64,000 bases of DNA, taken from contig JAPOVC010000028.1 of the NCBI GenBank assembly GCA_026708325.1, positions 205,925 through 269,924 on the forward strand, written 5' to 3'. The DNA is from Anaerolineaceae bacterium. Lineage in GTDB: Bacteria; Chloroflexota; Anaerolineae; Aggregatilineales; Phototrophicaceae. Below the pieces are notes generated by a model, which saw only the letters and a list, made by a program, of their open reading frames with translations, made no database searches and had not been told where the DNA came from. Shown one piece after another: positions 36,780 to 44,244 of this stretch. The first letter of the stretch is position 1, and every line of letters begins with the position of its first letter. A program made the position numbers and the translations under genes.

Positions 36780-37814
36780 TCACTGCCGGGGCCGCACGTC
36801 GAAAGCGCTTTCGTCCCGGGTCCGGTCCGGATAAAGCAGGTCCAGCGCGTCCTGCTCCATTTCCCACAGTTCCAGTTCCGCGTGCTTGCGCAACAAACGC
36901 AAGAGGCGCGGGTAGCCGTCCAATTGCTCGCGCGCCCAGTCGCGTGAGAAAGCCCCGCTGCGAATGTCGTCCAGCGTCAGGCTCATGAGAGTCACCAGAC
37001 GGTTGTCCTGAAAACGCTCCAGGCGGCTGAAGAGGCCGTACTGGCTGGTGAGCGACATGGTGCGCACTGCCGGGAAAAACCCTTCGCGGCCCGCACGGCG
37101 CATCAGGTCTTCCAGTTCACCGGAAAGGTACAGGTCGATGAAGGTGGCCTCGGGCGGGTAGCCATGATCGATCAGGACCTGTCCGGCCGTCTGGATGGCG
37201 TTTTGCAGCACGGGCATCACGGCCTGCTGCATGAAAAGGTCCAGTTCGGCCTCCAGCGTGAAACTGATTTCGATGCCCCCGGCATCGCCCCGCAGGGAGC
37301 CCACCGCCCTTGCCAGCGCCAGCAGACTGCGCCAGGCGCGGCCGCTGGCATCCTGGTGCACGGAGAGAAAGCAAAAAAAGCCGCGCTCCGCAAGATAGCG
37401 CTCGCGCACGGCCAGGCCGATCGTCCTTGGCGCCAGCAGGGCGACGTCGACCATCGGCGGGGGCTCGATGAAGCCGAAAGCGATGTTGCTGGCGCTGGCG
37501 AAAACCAGCATGTCTCCGCGCGTCAGCCAGGGGGAAATATCGCGCAGGAAAACAGTCTGCATGATTTCATCCGGCAGCAGGAGAAATATCAGGTCCGCGT
37601 TTCGCACCAGATCGGGCAGGGGAACAGGGCGAAAGCCTTCGCGGCGGGCAAGGGTCTGGCGTTCGCTGTCACGTTCACTGAGCACAACGTCCAGGCCGCT
37701 GTCACGCAGATTGAGGGCGATGGGGCGCCCCAGGTTGCCGTAGCCGATGATCCCGGTCCGGCGGCCGGCGAGGTCATCGAGGCTGGCGTCCTCTGCGCGG
37801 AATATCTTCTTCAT
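36780..37814 (-). CDS. Ketol-acid-reductoisomerase-like (IlvC-related) protein with altered active site
   Basis: 344 residues with clear KARI architecture: Rossmann motif GIIGYGNLGRPIALNLRDSG (20-39), LLLPDE (78-83), VHQDASG (152-158), and a C-terminal helical domain with LDLF and SQYG. True KARI needs a His-Lys pair and acidic magnesium ligands. By alignment to the class I pattern, His becomes S107, Lys becomes R130, Asp is kept as D192, and the three Glu positions become Q196, D227 and S231; the substrate-binding serine is kept (S254). It is therefore unlikely to make branched-chain precursors. It may be a different NAD(P)-dependent enzyme or a binding protein. Its ATG overlaps the acetyltransferase stop by four bases. 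Confidence 0.8.
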   Translation of the reverse strand: MKKIFRAEDASLDDLAGRRTGIIGYGNLGRPIALNLRDSGLDVVLSERDSERQTLARREGFRPVPLPDLVRNADLIFLLLPDEIMQTVFLRDISPWLTRGDMLVFASASNIAFGFIEPPPMVDVALLAPRTIGLAVRERYLAERGFFCFLSVHQDASGRAWRSLLALARAVGSLRGDAGGIEISFTLEAELDLFMQQAVMPVLQNAIQTAGQVLIDHGYPPEATFIDLYLSGELEDLMRRAGREGFFPAVRTMSLTSQYGLFSRLERFQDNRLVTLMSLTLDDIRSGAFSRDWAREQLDGYPRLLRLLRKHAELELWEMEQDALDLLYPDRTRDESAFDVRPRQ

Positions 37815-38689
37815 ATCACTGCGACGACTTCAGGAAGTCGCTGTGACCAGACCTTGTAATCCGGCCCGGTATGTTGAAAACCAAAGCGACGGTACAGGCG
37901 CAGCGAGCGCCGGTTGTGTTTCTGGGTGTTGACGCTCAGCGACGTGAGACCACGCCTCCTGGAGCGGCCCATCACGTCAGCCAGCACGCGCGATCCGTGG
38001 CCCAGCCCCTGGTGGTCCGGATGGACGGCAAGGCGCGACAGATGCGCTTCGGATTGGTCCCGCGTGGTGATTTGGCAGGCGCAAACGACCCCTTCCAGCT
38101 CGAGGACGGTGAAGCTGGCCGCACGTCGCAAAGCGCGGCGAATGTCCCTGGCGGGCATGCGCCAGTGCGGCGGGAATGCGGCCTCGTCCAGGGCCAGCAG
38201 CGGTTCAAGGTCATCGTCGGTGGCCAGACGAATGTCCCCTGGGCCAGAGGGGCAGGGCGGCGCAGTGTGCAGGGGCCTGCCCAGGGTGATGACCTGCTCT
38301 CCAATGGCGAAACCGCTGGCCGGCAGACAGGCTCGCAACCAGTCCTGGCCGCCGCCCAGCAGATGGACCTCACGCACACCACGCTGCTGCAGGACAGGCC
38401 TCAGGCCCAGCCACAGGTCTGGAAAAGCGTGGGCGGCGTCCACGTCGTCGGCCAGGGCGCAGACCTGCAGCCAGGTGCAACCGGCGTGAGGCGGCGTGCA
38501 GGCCAGCAGGCCGACGAGTCGGTCATCCTGCCACAGACTGCGCGTCCAGGCGGAGTCCTGCCGCAACCAGTCGCTGCTGTCGTTCCAGTGCAGTCCGGTG
38601 GCGACGCGTCGGCTGCTGTAGAGCAGTTGTTGTATGCGCGCGGGGGAGGCAGTTTGTTCGGCAGGGGAAACTTCCAGGGCAAGACTCAC
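37811..38689 (-). CDS. GNAT-family N-acetyltransferase with two GNAT-like domains
   Basis: 292 residues from GTG 38689, which overlaps the loader gene stop in GTGA. The C-terminal half (about 150-285) has the acetyl-CoA motif LAVHPDHQGLGHGSRVL and the closing SLRLYRRFGF of active GNAT enzymes. The N-terminal half (about 15-140) has a similar strand pattern (RLVGLLACTPP, LQVCALADD) but no clear CoA loop, so it may be a degenerate GNAT copy. The acceptor is unknown; proteins, including ribosomal or replication proteins, are possible. It sits between a helicase-loader-like gene and a KARI-like gene with four-base overlaps at both ends. Confidence 0.85.
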   Translation of the reverse strand: MSLALEVSPAEQTASPARIQQLLYSSRRVATGLHWNDSSDWLRQDSAWTRSLWQDDRLVGLLACTPPHAGCTWLQVCALADDVDAAHAFPDLWLGLRPVLQQRGVREVHLLGGGQDWLRACLPASGFAIGEQVITLGRPLHTAPPCPSGPGDIRLATDDDLEPLLALDEAAFPPHWRMPARDIRRALRRAASFTVLELEGVVCACQITTRDQSEAHLSRLAVHPDHQGLGHGSRVLADVMGRSRRRGLTSLSVNTQKHNRRSLRLYRRFGFQHTGPDYKVWSQRLPEVVAVI

Positions 38690-40002
38690 CGCGATTTGCC
38701 GGGTTGACCCAGACGTTCGGCGTAGGCACGGGCAGTGATGGCGAAAATGTGGCAACGGCGGCGGTCAATGAGACGGGTGGCAATTCTCTCGTCCAGTTCA
38801 TCAATTTGACTGGCTGTGGTGAACACCGTCGGCAGTTCGTTGTTGTAGCGCGAGTCGATTAACTGAAACAATTTTTCCCGTACCCACGGCGTTCCCTGGC
38901 TTGCCGAAAGACTGTCAAGGATCAACAGAGGCGCATTACGCACCATGTGAAATCTTTGTTGAAAACTGGTCGACGCGCTGTTGTCGAAGGAAACGCGGAG
39001 CCAGTCCATGAGGTCCGGCACGGTGCTGAAGGCGACCTTCGTGCCGCGTTCATACTGATGACAGGCAATCGCGGCAGCCAGGTGAGTCTTGCCGCTGCCA
39101 AAGCCACCGGTGAAGATCAGCCATTTGTCCGGATTCTCGGCGAAGTCGTGGGCGACTTGCAGCGCAGCGGCGAGGTTCTTCTGTTCCCTGCGGTTGGTAC
39201 CCAGGATGGCGTCAAAATTCTCCAGCCGCATTTCATTTGGCCAGGTGAGTTGCAGTTCCCTGGGCAGGGCAGGCGTCCGGTAGTCGGGCGCAGAGATTTC
39301 TACGTGGCGAATGATCGCTTCATCCAGCAAGCGACTGCGGATGCGACCTTCCATGGTATCCAGGTCAACATTTGTCGTAATGACGGTGGGCAGGTTTTGG
39401 CTGTGCCGGTGGTTGAGCAACTGGTAAAGCTTCTCACCGGCCCATGGACTGGGATTTTCAGCACCAAGGTCATCAAGAACGAGCAATTGCGCGCTGCGGA
39501 TTCGGTCAAATTGCTCGTCGTAACCGATTTCCGAGGAAGGACCGTAGGTGCTGCGCAAATGGTCGAGCAGGTCTGGCGCGGTTATGAACAGTACGACGTC
39601 TCCATGGGCCAGCCGTACGTTTCCGACGGCTGCCGCAAGGTGTGTCTTTCCACTTCCAATGCGACCGGAAAAGACCAGCCAGCCTTGAGGACGGTTGGCA
39701 AAGTCACGGGCATTTGACAGCGCCCTCTGGAGCGACACATTTTCCGGCTGACCGATTCCCTTGCGAGGGACGATGAAATTGTCGAAACGTTTGTCGGCGA
39801 AAGCCTCCAGGTTGCTTAGCCGACGCAGGCGCGCCTGACGTTCCCCGTCACTGGAGGGCGGCAGGTTGGGGCAGCGATAGAGCTTGCCAAAGTCGGGGTG
39901 ATCGTAAGGGACGTCGTGTCCCAGTACGCCCAGTCCGCCGCACAGGGGCGTCTCGCCGCAACGCTCGCAACGCTCCAGGTCAGCTGTCGATGAACTCCGC
40001 AT
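38686..40002 (-). CDS. Helicase-loader-like protein with tandem DnaC/DnaI-type AAA+ modules
   Basis: 438 residues from ATG 40002, which overlaps the DnaD gene by 23 bases. The N-terminus has four cysteines (C12, C15, C21, C44) that could bind zinc, as in DnaI. AAA+ module 1: Walker A GRIGSGKT (113-120), Walker B LLVLDD (173-178), sensor-like TVITTN and RIRSRL near 206-224. AAA+ module 2: Walker A GGFGSGKT (299-306), a weakened Walker B LLILDS (359-364) in which the second acid is replaced, then TVFTT and ERIATRLID. DnaC and DnaI loaders normally have one AAA+ domain. The genes for DnaB and a DnaD-domain protein lie directly upstream, so a role in loading the replicative helicase is likely. 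IstB-like origin is possible but no transposase is present. Confidence 0.85.
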   Translation of the reverse strand: MRSSSTADLERCERCGETPLCGGLGVLGHDVPYDHPDFGKLYRCPNLPPSSDGERQARLRRLSNLEAFADKRFDNFIVPRKGIGQPENVSLQRALSNARDFANRPQGWLVFSGRIGSGKTHLAAAVGNVRLAHGDVVLFITAPDLLDHLRSTYGPSSEIGYDEQFDRIRSAQLLVLDDLGAENPSPWAGEKLYQLLNHRHSQNLPTVITTNVDLDTMEGRIRSRLLDEAIIRHVEISAPDYRTPALPRELQLTWPNEMRLENFDAILGTNRREQKNLAAALQVAHDFAENPDKWLIFTGGFGSGKTHLAAAIACHQYERGTKVAFSTVPDLMDWLRVSFDNSASTSFQQRFHMVRNAPLLILDSLSASQGTPWVREKLFQLIDSRYNNELPTVFTTASQIDELDERIATRLIDRRRCHIFAITARAYAERLGQPGKSR

Positions 40003-40690
40003 AGCGTCCGCTGACAAAGCGTCGTCCGTCGTCCTGCGCAGCCCGTCCGACAAGTCCACGGTCCCGTCCTTCCCGCTCCCAACGGTCCAGAATGGCGCGC
40101 ACGTAGCGCCAGTTGCGTTTGTTGTGTTGCACGGCCAGTTGAAGGGCTTCCTCAAGCCAAAAGTAAGGGAAACCGGCTTCGGCCTCATTCAACTGCTCGG
40201 CGAGCATCGGCGTGATTGTACCGATGTTGGCCTCATAGAGACGGAAGAGGCCCGGTCGTTCCGGCAGGATTGCGGCGGTTTGCCGGGCGTCTCCGGGTCG
40301 CCAGTGGCCCGCCTCGAGGCGCGCCAGCAGGTCCCGTCCCGTGGCGCTGTTGAGTACGTAAAGAGTCTGCCCGTCCTCACCCTCCCCGAAAGTCGCCGCC
40401 AGCAGGACGCGCCGCTTCAGCGCGCGACCCAGGGCCCCCTTGAGTGTGTCGGCTGGCGACTGCCCCGGCGCCGCCTGCCGCAGGGCCAGCAACAGGTGTT
40501 CGTCCGTTTCAAGTTCAAAACGCTGCAGGTAGCGCAGCGGCCCGTCCTTTTGCGCCAGCGCGCGGCAGCAGAAGAGGATCAGCTGCAACTCGGCCAGGTC
40601 ATCGATCAGCGGCAGCAACTCGCCGAAGAAGCTTTCAGGCAGGGGCGTATGCCGGCTCAGGCCCTCGCGGAAACCAGGGAAGCTGCGCAT
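39980..40690 (-). CDS. DnaD-domain replication initiation protein
   Basis: 236 residues starting at ATG 40690, which overlaps the dnaB stop in TGATG. A winged-helix-like N-terminal region (about 18-115, containing LPLIDDLAELQLILF) is followed by a DnaD domain (149-207) with FRLYEANIGTITP and the tail motif WRYVRAILDRWEREG. In Firmicutes DnaD and DnaB(Bsu) remodel origin DNA and recruit the helicase loader. Its place between dnaB and the tandem AAA+ loader gene supports that function here. Confidence 0.88.
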   Translation of the reverse strand: MRSFPGFREGLSRHTPLPESFFGELLPLIDDLAELQLILFCCRALAQKDGPLRYLQRFELETDEHLLLALRQAAPGQSPADTLKGALGRALKRRVLLAATFGEGEDGQTLYVLNSATGRDLLARLEAGHWRPGDARQTAAILPERPGLFRLYEANIGTITPMLAEQLNEAEAGFPYFWLEEALQLAVQHNKRNWRYVRAILDRWEREGRDRGLVGRAAQDDGRRFVSGRYAEFIDS

Positions 40691-42054
40691 CAGCCGGCGC
40701 CAAGGTCGACTGGTCGTGCATTGACGTCGCGGAAGCGGGTGACGGCCTTGTCAAAGAACAGCGAGACCGTGCCGGTGGGTCCGTTGCGATGTTTGGCGAC
40801 GATGATGTCCGCCTGACCGGGAATTTCAGTGGCCTCGTTATAGACCTCGTCGCGATACAGGAACATGACGATGTCGGCGTCCTGTTCGATGGACCCTGAC
40901 TCGCGCAGGTCACGCAGTTGCGGCCGCTTGTCCTGGCGCTGTTCCACGGCGCGGGATAGCTGGGCGGCGGAGAGCAGGGGAATGTTCAGGTCACGCGCCA
41001 GTTCCTTCATACTGCGGCTGATGAAGCTGATCTCTTGCACGCGGTTGTTCTCATAAGCGCCGCCGGCGTTCATCAACTGCATGTAGTCGACGATGATCAG
41101 GTCGACGCCGGTGCGAAAGTTCATGCGCCGGCATTTGGCGCGCAGTTCGAGGGGGTTCAGGGCCGGCGTGTCATCGACGAAAATCTGCAATTCGCCCAGC
41201 CGGTCCATGGCTTCCACCAGCCGACCCTGCTCATTGGTCGACAATTGGCCAAGGCGCAACTTCTGCATGGTGATGCCGGTCTCCATGGAAGCCAGACGCT
41301 GGACGATTTGTTCGCGGTCCATCTCCATGGTGAAGAACGCTACCCGGCCGCCCTGGCGCGCGACGAAGAGCAAAACGGAAAGCAGGAAGCTGGTTTTGCC
41401 CATGCCGGGCCGGCCGGCGAAGATGAGCAGGTCCGATTTCTGCATGCCGCCCAGCAACTGTTCAATGGCGCGGAATCCGGTCGGCAGGCCGAGCGGCGCG
41501 TCGCTGTGGCGGATGAGGTATTCGATGCGCCGGTAGTAGTCCTCGATAATGCTGCTGATGGGCACGAGTTCGCGTTTTTCGCGACTTTCGATGGCGCTGA
41601 AAATCGACTCTTCAGTCTGTTTGATTACGTCGTCGGTGTTCTGTTTTTCATCGCGCGCCACGCCCTGAATGGTCTCGGCGGCGGCCAGCAGGCGACGGCG
41701 CAGGGCGGCGCGCTCCACGATGCGCCCGTAGACCTCGGCGTGCACGGATACCGGCGTGTTGTTGATCAGCCGGACGAGCGAGGCGGTCCCGTCGATGTCC
41801 TCAAGGTGCCCCAGTTGCGACAGTTCCTCGCTGACGGTGAGGTAGTCCAGGCTTTCGTTGCGCTCCGTGATGCGCTGCATCGCCTCCCAGATCCAGCGAT
41901 GACGCAGCAGGAAAAAGTCGTCCTGTTGCAGGAAGGAGGCGATGTCCACCCAGACTTCGGGGTTCAGCAGGATGGCGCCAAGGACCGCCTCTTCGGCTTC
42001 AGCGCTGAAGGGAATGTTGCGTTCCTGAAAATCGGCAGGGGGTGAATCAAACAT
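40690..42054 (-). CDS. dnaB: Replicative DNA helicase DnaB
   Basis: 454-residue hexameric 5'-3' helicase. The N-terminal domain begins NIPFSAEAEEAVLGAIL. The RecA-like motor has Walker A GRPGMGKT (214-221), Walker B LIIVDYMQLM, the SRSMKELARDL helix, LSRAVEQRQDKRPQLRDLRESGSIEQDAD and a final AKHRNGPTG. Length and motifs are normal, and no intein is present. It lies 21 bases behind the bifunctional-nuclease-family gene and shares a one-base overlap with the DnaD gene. Confidence 0.97.
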   Translation of the reverse strand: MFDSPPADFQERNIPFSAEAEEAVLGAILLNPEVWVDIASFLQQDDFFLLRHRWIWEAMQRITERNESLDYLTVSEELSQLGHLEDIDGTASLVRLINNTPVSVHAEVYGRIVERAALRRRLLAAAETIQGVARDEKQNTDDVIKQTEESIFSAIESREKRELVPISSIIEDYYRRIEYLIRHSDAPLGLPTGFRAIEQLLGGMQKSDLLIFAGRPGMGKTSFLLSVLLFVARQGGRVAFFTMEMDREQIVQRLASMETGITMQKLRLGQLSTNEQGRLVEAMDRLGELQIFVDDTPALNPLELRAKCRRMNFRTGVDLIIVDYMQLMNAGGAYENNRVQEISFISRSMKELARDLNIPLLSAAQLSRAVEQRQDKRPQLRDLRESGSIEQDADIVMFLYRDEVYNEATEIPGQADIIVAKHRNGPTGTVSLFFDKAVTRFRDVNARPVDLGAG

Positions 42055-42075
42055 GATGGCCTGAGTCGCGCAATC

Positions 42076-42603
42076 TCAGGCGGGCGCTTGATCATCGTCT
42101 TCCAGGTCATCGAGGTCGAGGGTATCAAGGAAGTCTTCGAAAACGCCCAGGGTCTCCTCTTCGCCGTCTTCCCCTGCAGCGCCCAGTTCGTCCTCGATAT
42201 CCCCTTCGCGACGAATGCCGGCCTCGCTCATCACTTCATCATCGACATAAATCGGTGAGCGGGTGCGGACGGCAAGTGCGATGGCGTCGCTGGTGCGTGA
42301 GTCGATCTCAAGCCGGCGCTCGCCGGCTTCGATGACAATCAGGGCGTGGAAAATGTCCTTGCGCAGGCTGCGAATGACGACGTGCAGCACGCGTCCGTCC
42401 ATGCTGCCGATAATGTTGCGCAGCAGGTCATGCGTCAGGGGCCGCGGCCGCGCCTTTTCCTGCAGCTCCAAAGTGATGGCGTCTGCCTCGCAGGGGCCGA
42501 TCCAGACAGGCAGATAGCGGTCGCTGTCAGGGTCCAGCAGCACGACCAGGCGCTCCTGCGACATCAGGCTGACGCGAATGCTGTCAATCACGACTTCAAT
42601 CAT
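42076..42603 (-). CDS. Bifunctional nuclease family (BFN/DUF151) protein
   Basis: 175 residues from ATG 42603. The BFN/DUF151 fold is recognised by LLDPDSDRYLPVWIGPCEADAI in the first 40 residues, the central FHALIVIE strand, and SRTSDAIALAVRTRSPIYV. A long acidic tail follows from about residue 130 (runs of Glu and Asp ending LEDDDQAPA). Family proteins have reported RNase/DNase activity or unknown roles. It is the first gene of the dnaB operon and has its own strong promoter at 42657-42684. Confidence 0.9.
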   Translation of the reverse strand: MIEVVIDSIRVSLMSQERLVVLLDPDSDRYLPVWIGPCEADAITLELQEKARPRPLTHDLLRNIIGSMDGRVLHVVIRSLRKDIFHALIVIEAGERRLEIDSRTSDAIALAVRTRSPIYVDDEVMSEAGIRREGDIEDELGAAGEDGEEETLGVFEDFLDTLDLDDLEDDDQAPA

Positions 42604-42656
42604 GGGCGCTTTTCCGCAACTACAGTCCCGACTGGCGCGCAGCGGCACGCGTTGCG

Positions 42657-42684
42657 ATTATACACGGATGCGCACTTTCGGCAA
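42657..42684 (-). promoter_or_regulatory. Promoter of the BFN-dnaB-loader operon
   Basis: On the minus strand TTGCCG, a 16-base spacer, then a perfect TATAAT. The expected start is near 42650, giving a leader of about 47 bases to the BFN start codon. The divergent lipoprotein gene starts within or just beyond this promoter. Confidence 0.7.
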
Positions 42685-42688
42685 TCAA

Positions 42689-43411
42689 ATGAAGTTTATC
42701 CTGACGGGATGCAGGGCCGGTGGCGGGCAGCCTTTGCCGCTTGTCCTCGCCCTGCTGACCCTGTTGCCCGCACTTTTCGCCTGCGCCCCGGCCATCGAGC
42801 CCGTTGCCGGGCTGCGCGGGCCGACGCGCAGCGTCCGCGCCGGGCGGGAACTGGCCAGCTACAATTTTCTGAAGCCTGCGACCTGGGACCTCTTTGACGT
42901 TGAGGGAGGCATTGCCCGCGCGGCTCTTTCCGGCAATGCCCTGGTGCTGTCTGTTGACGCCGGCCTGGGCTACCTGACCGCCGGCAACAACGTCACGCAC
43001 CGGGACGTATTGGTCAACGCGACCCTGCGCCAGACCGAGGGCCTGCTCGGCAATGGCTTCGGCCTGTTGTGCCGGGCCGACAAGCTGGGCAACGGTTACT
43101 GGTTTTTGCTATCCAGCCGGGGCGAGTACAGCATTCAGGTGGCCAGCGCGGTGCGCGAGGAGCCATTCCCACTCGTGCCCTGGCGCTATCACAGCGTCAT
43201 TCGACCGGGACTGCAGGCCAATGATCTGCGCGTCGTCTGCGCGGAGAATTATCTCGCCCTGCTCATCAACGACGTTTTCGTGGCCGAGGCCTTCGATGAC
43301 GAGTTTCGCGAGGGCGAGCTTGCCGTGGCGCTGGGCGCGGGCGAACGTCGGGCCAGCGCCAGTTTTGATGACATTCGCGTGCGGGCCGCGACGGTCACCG
43401 GCAGGCGCTAG
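42689..43411 (+). CDS. Putative lipoprotein with a LamG/DUF1080-like beta-sandwich
   Basis: About 240 residues from ATG 42689 (ATG 42668 is possible but would lie inside the divergent promoter). A hydrophobic stretch ends in the lipobox LLPALFAC, so the mature protein should begin with a lipidated cysteine. The rest has the pattern of a jelly-roll sugar-binding or DUF1080-type domain: GNGFGLLCRADKLGNGYWFLLS, VRPGLQANDLRVVC-like strands, and ASASFDDIRVRA at the end. It is extracytoplasmic; ligand unknown. The TAG stop is in a CTAG palindrome shared with the convergent LysM gene. Confidence 0.75.
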   Translation: MKFILTGCRAGGGQPLPLVLALLTLLPALFACAPAIEPVAGLRGPTRSVRAGRELASYNFLKPATWDLFDVEGGIARAALSGNALVLSVDAGLGYLTAGNNVTHRDVLVNATLRQTEGLLGNGFGLLCRADKLGNGYWFLLSSRGEYSIQVASAVREEPFPLVPWRYHSVIRPGLQANDLRVVCAENYLALLINDVFVAEAFDDEFREGELAVALGAGERRASASFDDIRVRAATVTGRR

Positions 43412-44181
43412 TTGCGGGGCGGGATCAATATTTCCTGGCCCACTTCCAGGCGGTCCGGGTCCGTCAATTCGTTGGCCTCGATCAGGGCGCTTGTCGTCCG
43501 GCCCCAGGCGAGGGCGATGCTGTAGAGCGTATCGCCGCTTTCAACGACATGCATGCGGTAGCCCTCCGGCAGGCTGGTGACGACAATTATCGGCACCGGG
43601 GTAGCAGGACGGGGCAACGGCGTCGGCTCGGCAAAGAGGTCCTCCAGCTCCGGGCAGCTGGCGATGACGAGCCGCTGGCCGGGACGAATGACTGTGTTGT
43701 CGCGTGAAAGCGACGGATTGGCCGCGAACATGGCGTTCACGGTCGTATCGTTGGCGATGGCGATGTCGTACAGGGTGTCGCCGCCCAGCACTGTGTGAAC
43801 GCACTCCGGGCTGACCTCGTCCACGGTTGGCGGTCTGGGCGTGGGCGTGTGGGTCGGCAGGGAAAAAGTGGTGAAGCCGGACCCGCCGCCTGCCTGTCTG
43901 GACGGAATATCCGGGCCGCCAGGAGTGATGAAGTCCTGACCATCTGCGTCGGCCGAAAGGGTAGGCGAGGCCGGCGCATCGGCCGGCGACGTGGGCGCAA
44001 TCACGGTGAGTGGAAGGGATGACGTGGCCCTCAGCGCGAGCGAGCGTTCGCTGCGGCGGGCGGGCAAGGGGGTGATTTCCGGCTCGGTACTCCAGGGCGA
44101 ACCGCCGGCTTCCTGATAGCAGCCGACAAGGGCGTGCACCATGAACATCACAAGCGCCTGCAGCAGAAATGCCCGCAGCAT
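43408..44181 (-). CDS. LysM-domain lipoprotein
   Basis: 257 residues from ATG 44181, with GGAGG seven bases upstream. The signal sequence ends in the lipobox HALVGC. A low-complexity linker rich in Thr, Pro and Ser (about 20-125) is followed by two LysM modules: HTVLGGDTLYDIAIANDTT (near 128) and HVVESGDTLYSIALAWGRT (near 212), each with an NPSL or NELT segment and a PGQ or VGQ turn. It is expected to bind peptidoglycan or other N-acetylglucosamine polymers at the cell surface. Confidence 0.88.
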   Translation of the reverse strand: MLRAFLLQALVMFMVHALVGCYQEAGGSPWSTEPEITPLPARRSERSLALRATSSLPLTVIAPTSPADAPASPTLSADADGQDFITPGGPDIPSRQAGGGSGFTTFSLPTHTPTPRPPTVDEVSPECVHTVLGGDTLYDIAIANDTTVNAMFAANPSLSRDNTVIRPGQRLVIASCPELEDLFAEPTPLPRPATPVPIIVVTSLPEGYRMHVVESGDTLYSIALAWGRTTSALIEANELTDPDRLEVGQEILIPPRN

Positions 44182-44244
44182 CCCCGGTCCTCCACGTGCC
44201 AACAGCGCCAGAGATGGCAACGTTAACCTGCTGCCGATTCCTGG

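Noticed and set aside
38686..40002. IstB transposition helper as an explanation of the AAA+ loader gene
   Set aside because: No IstA-type transposase, terminal repeats or target duplication nearby; direct coupling to dnaB and dnaD genes fits a replication role better.
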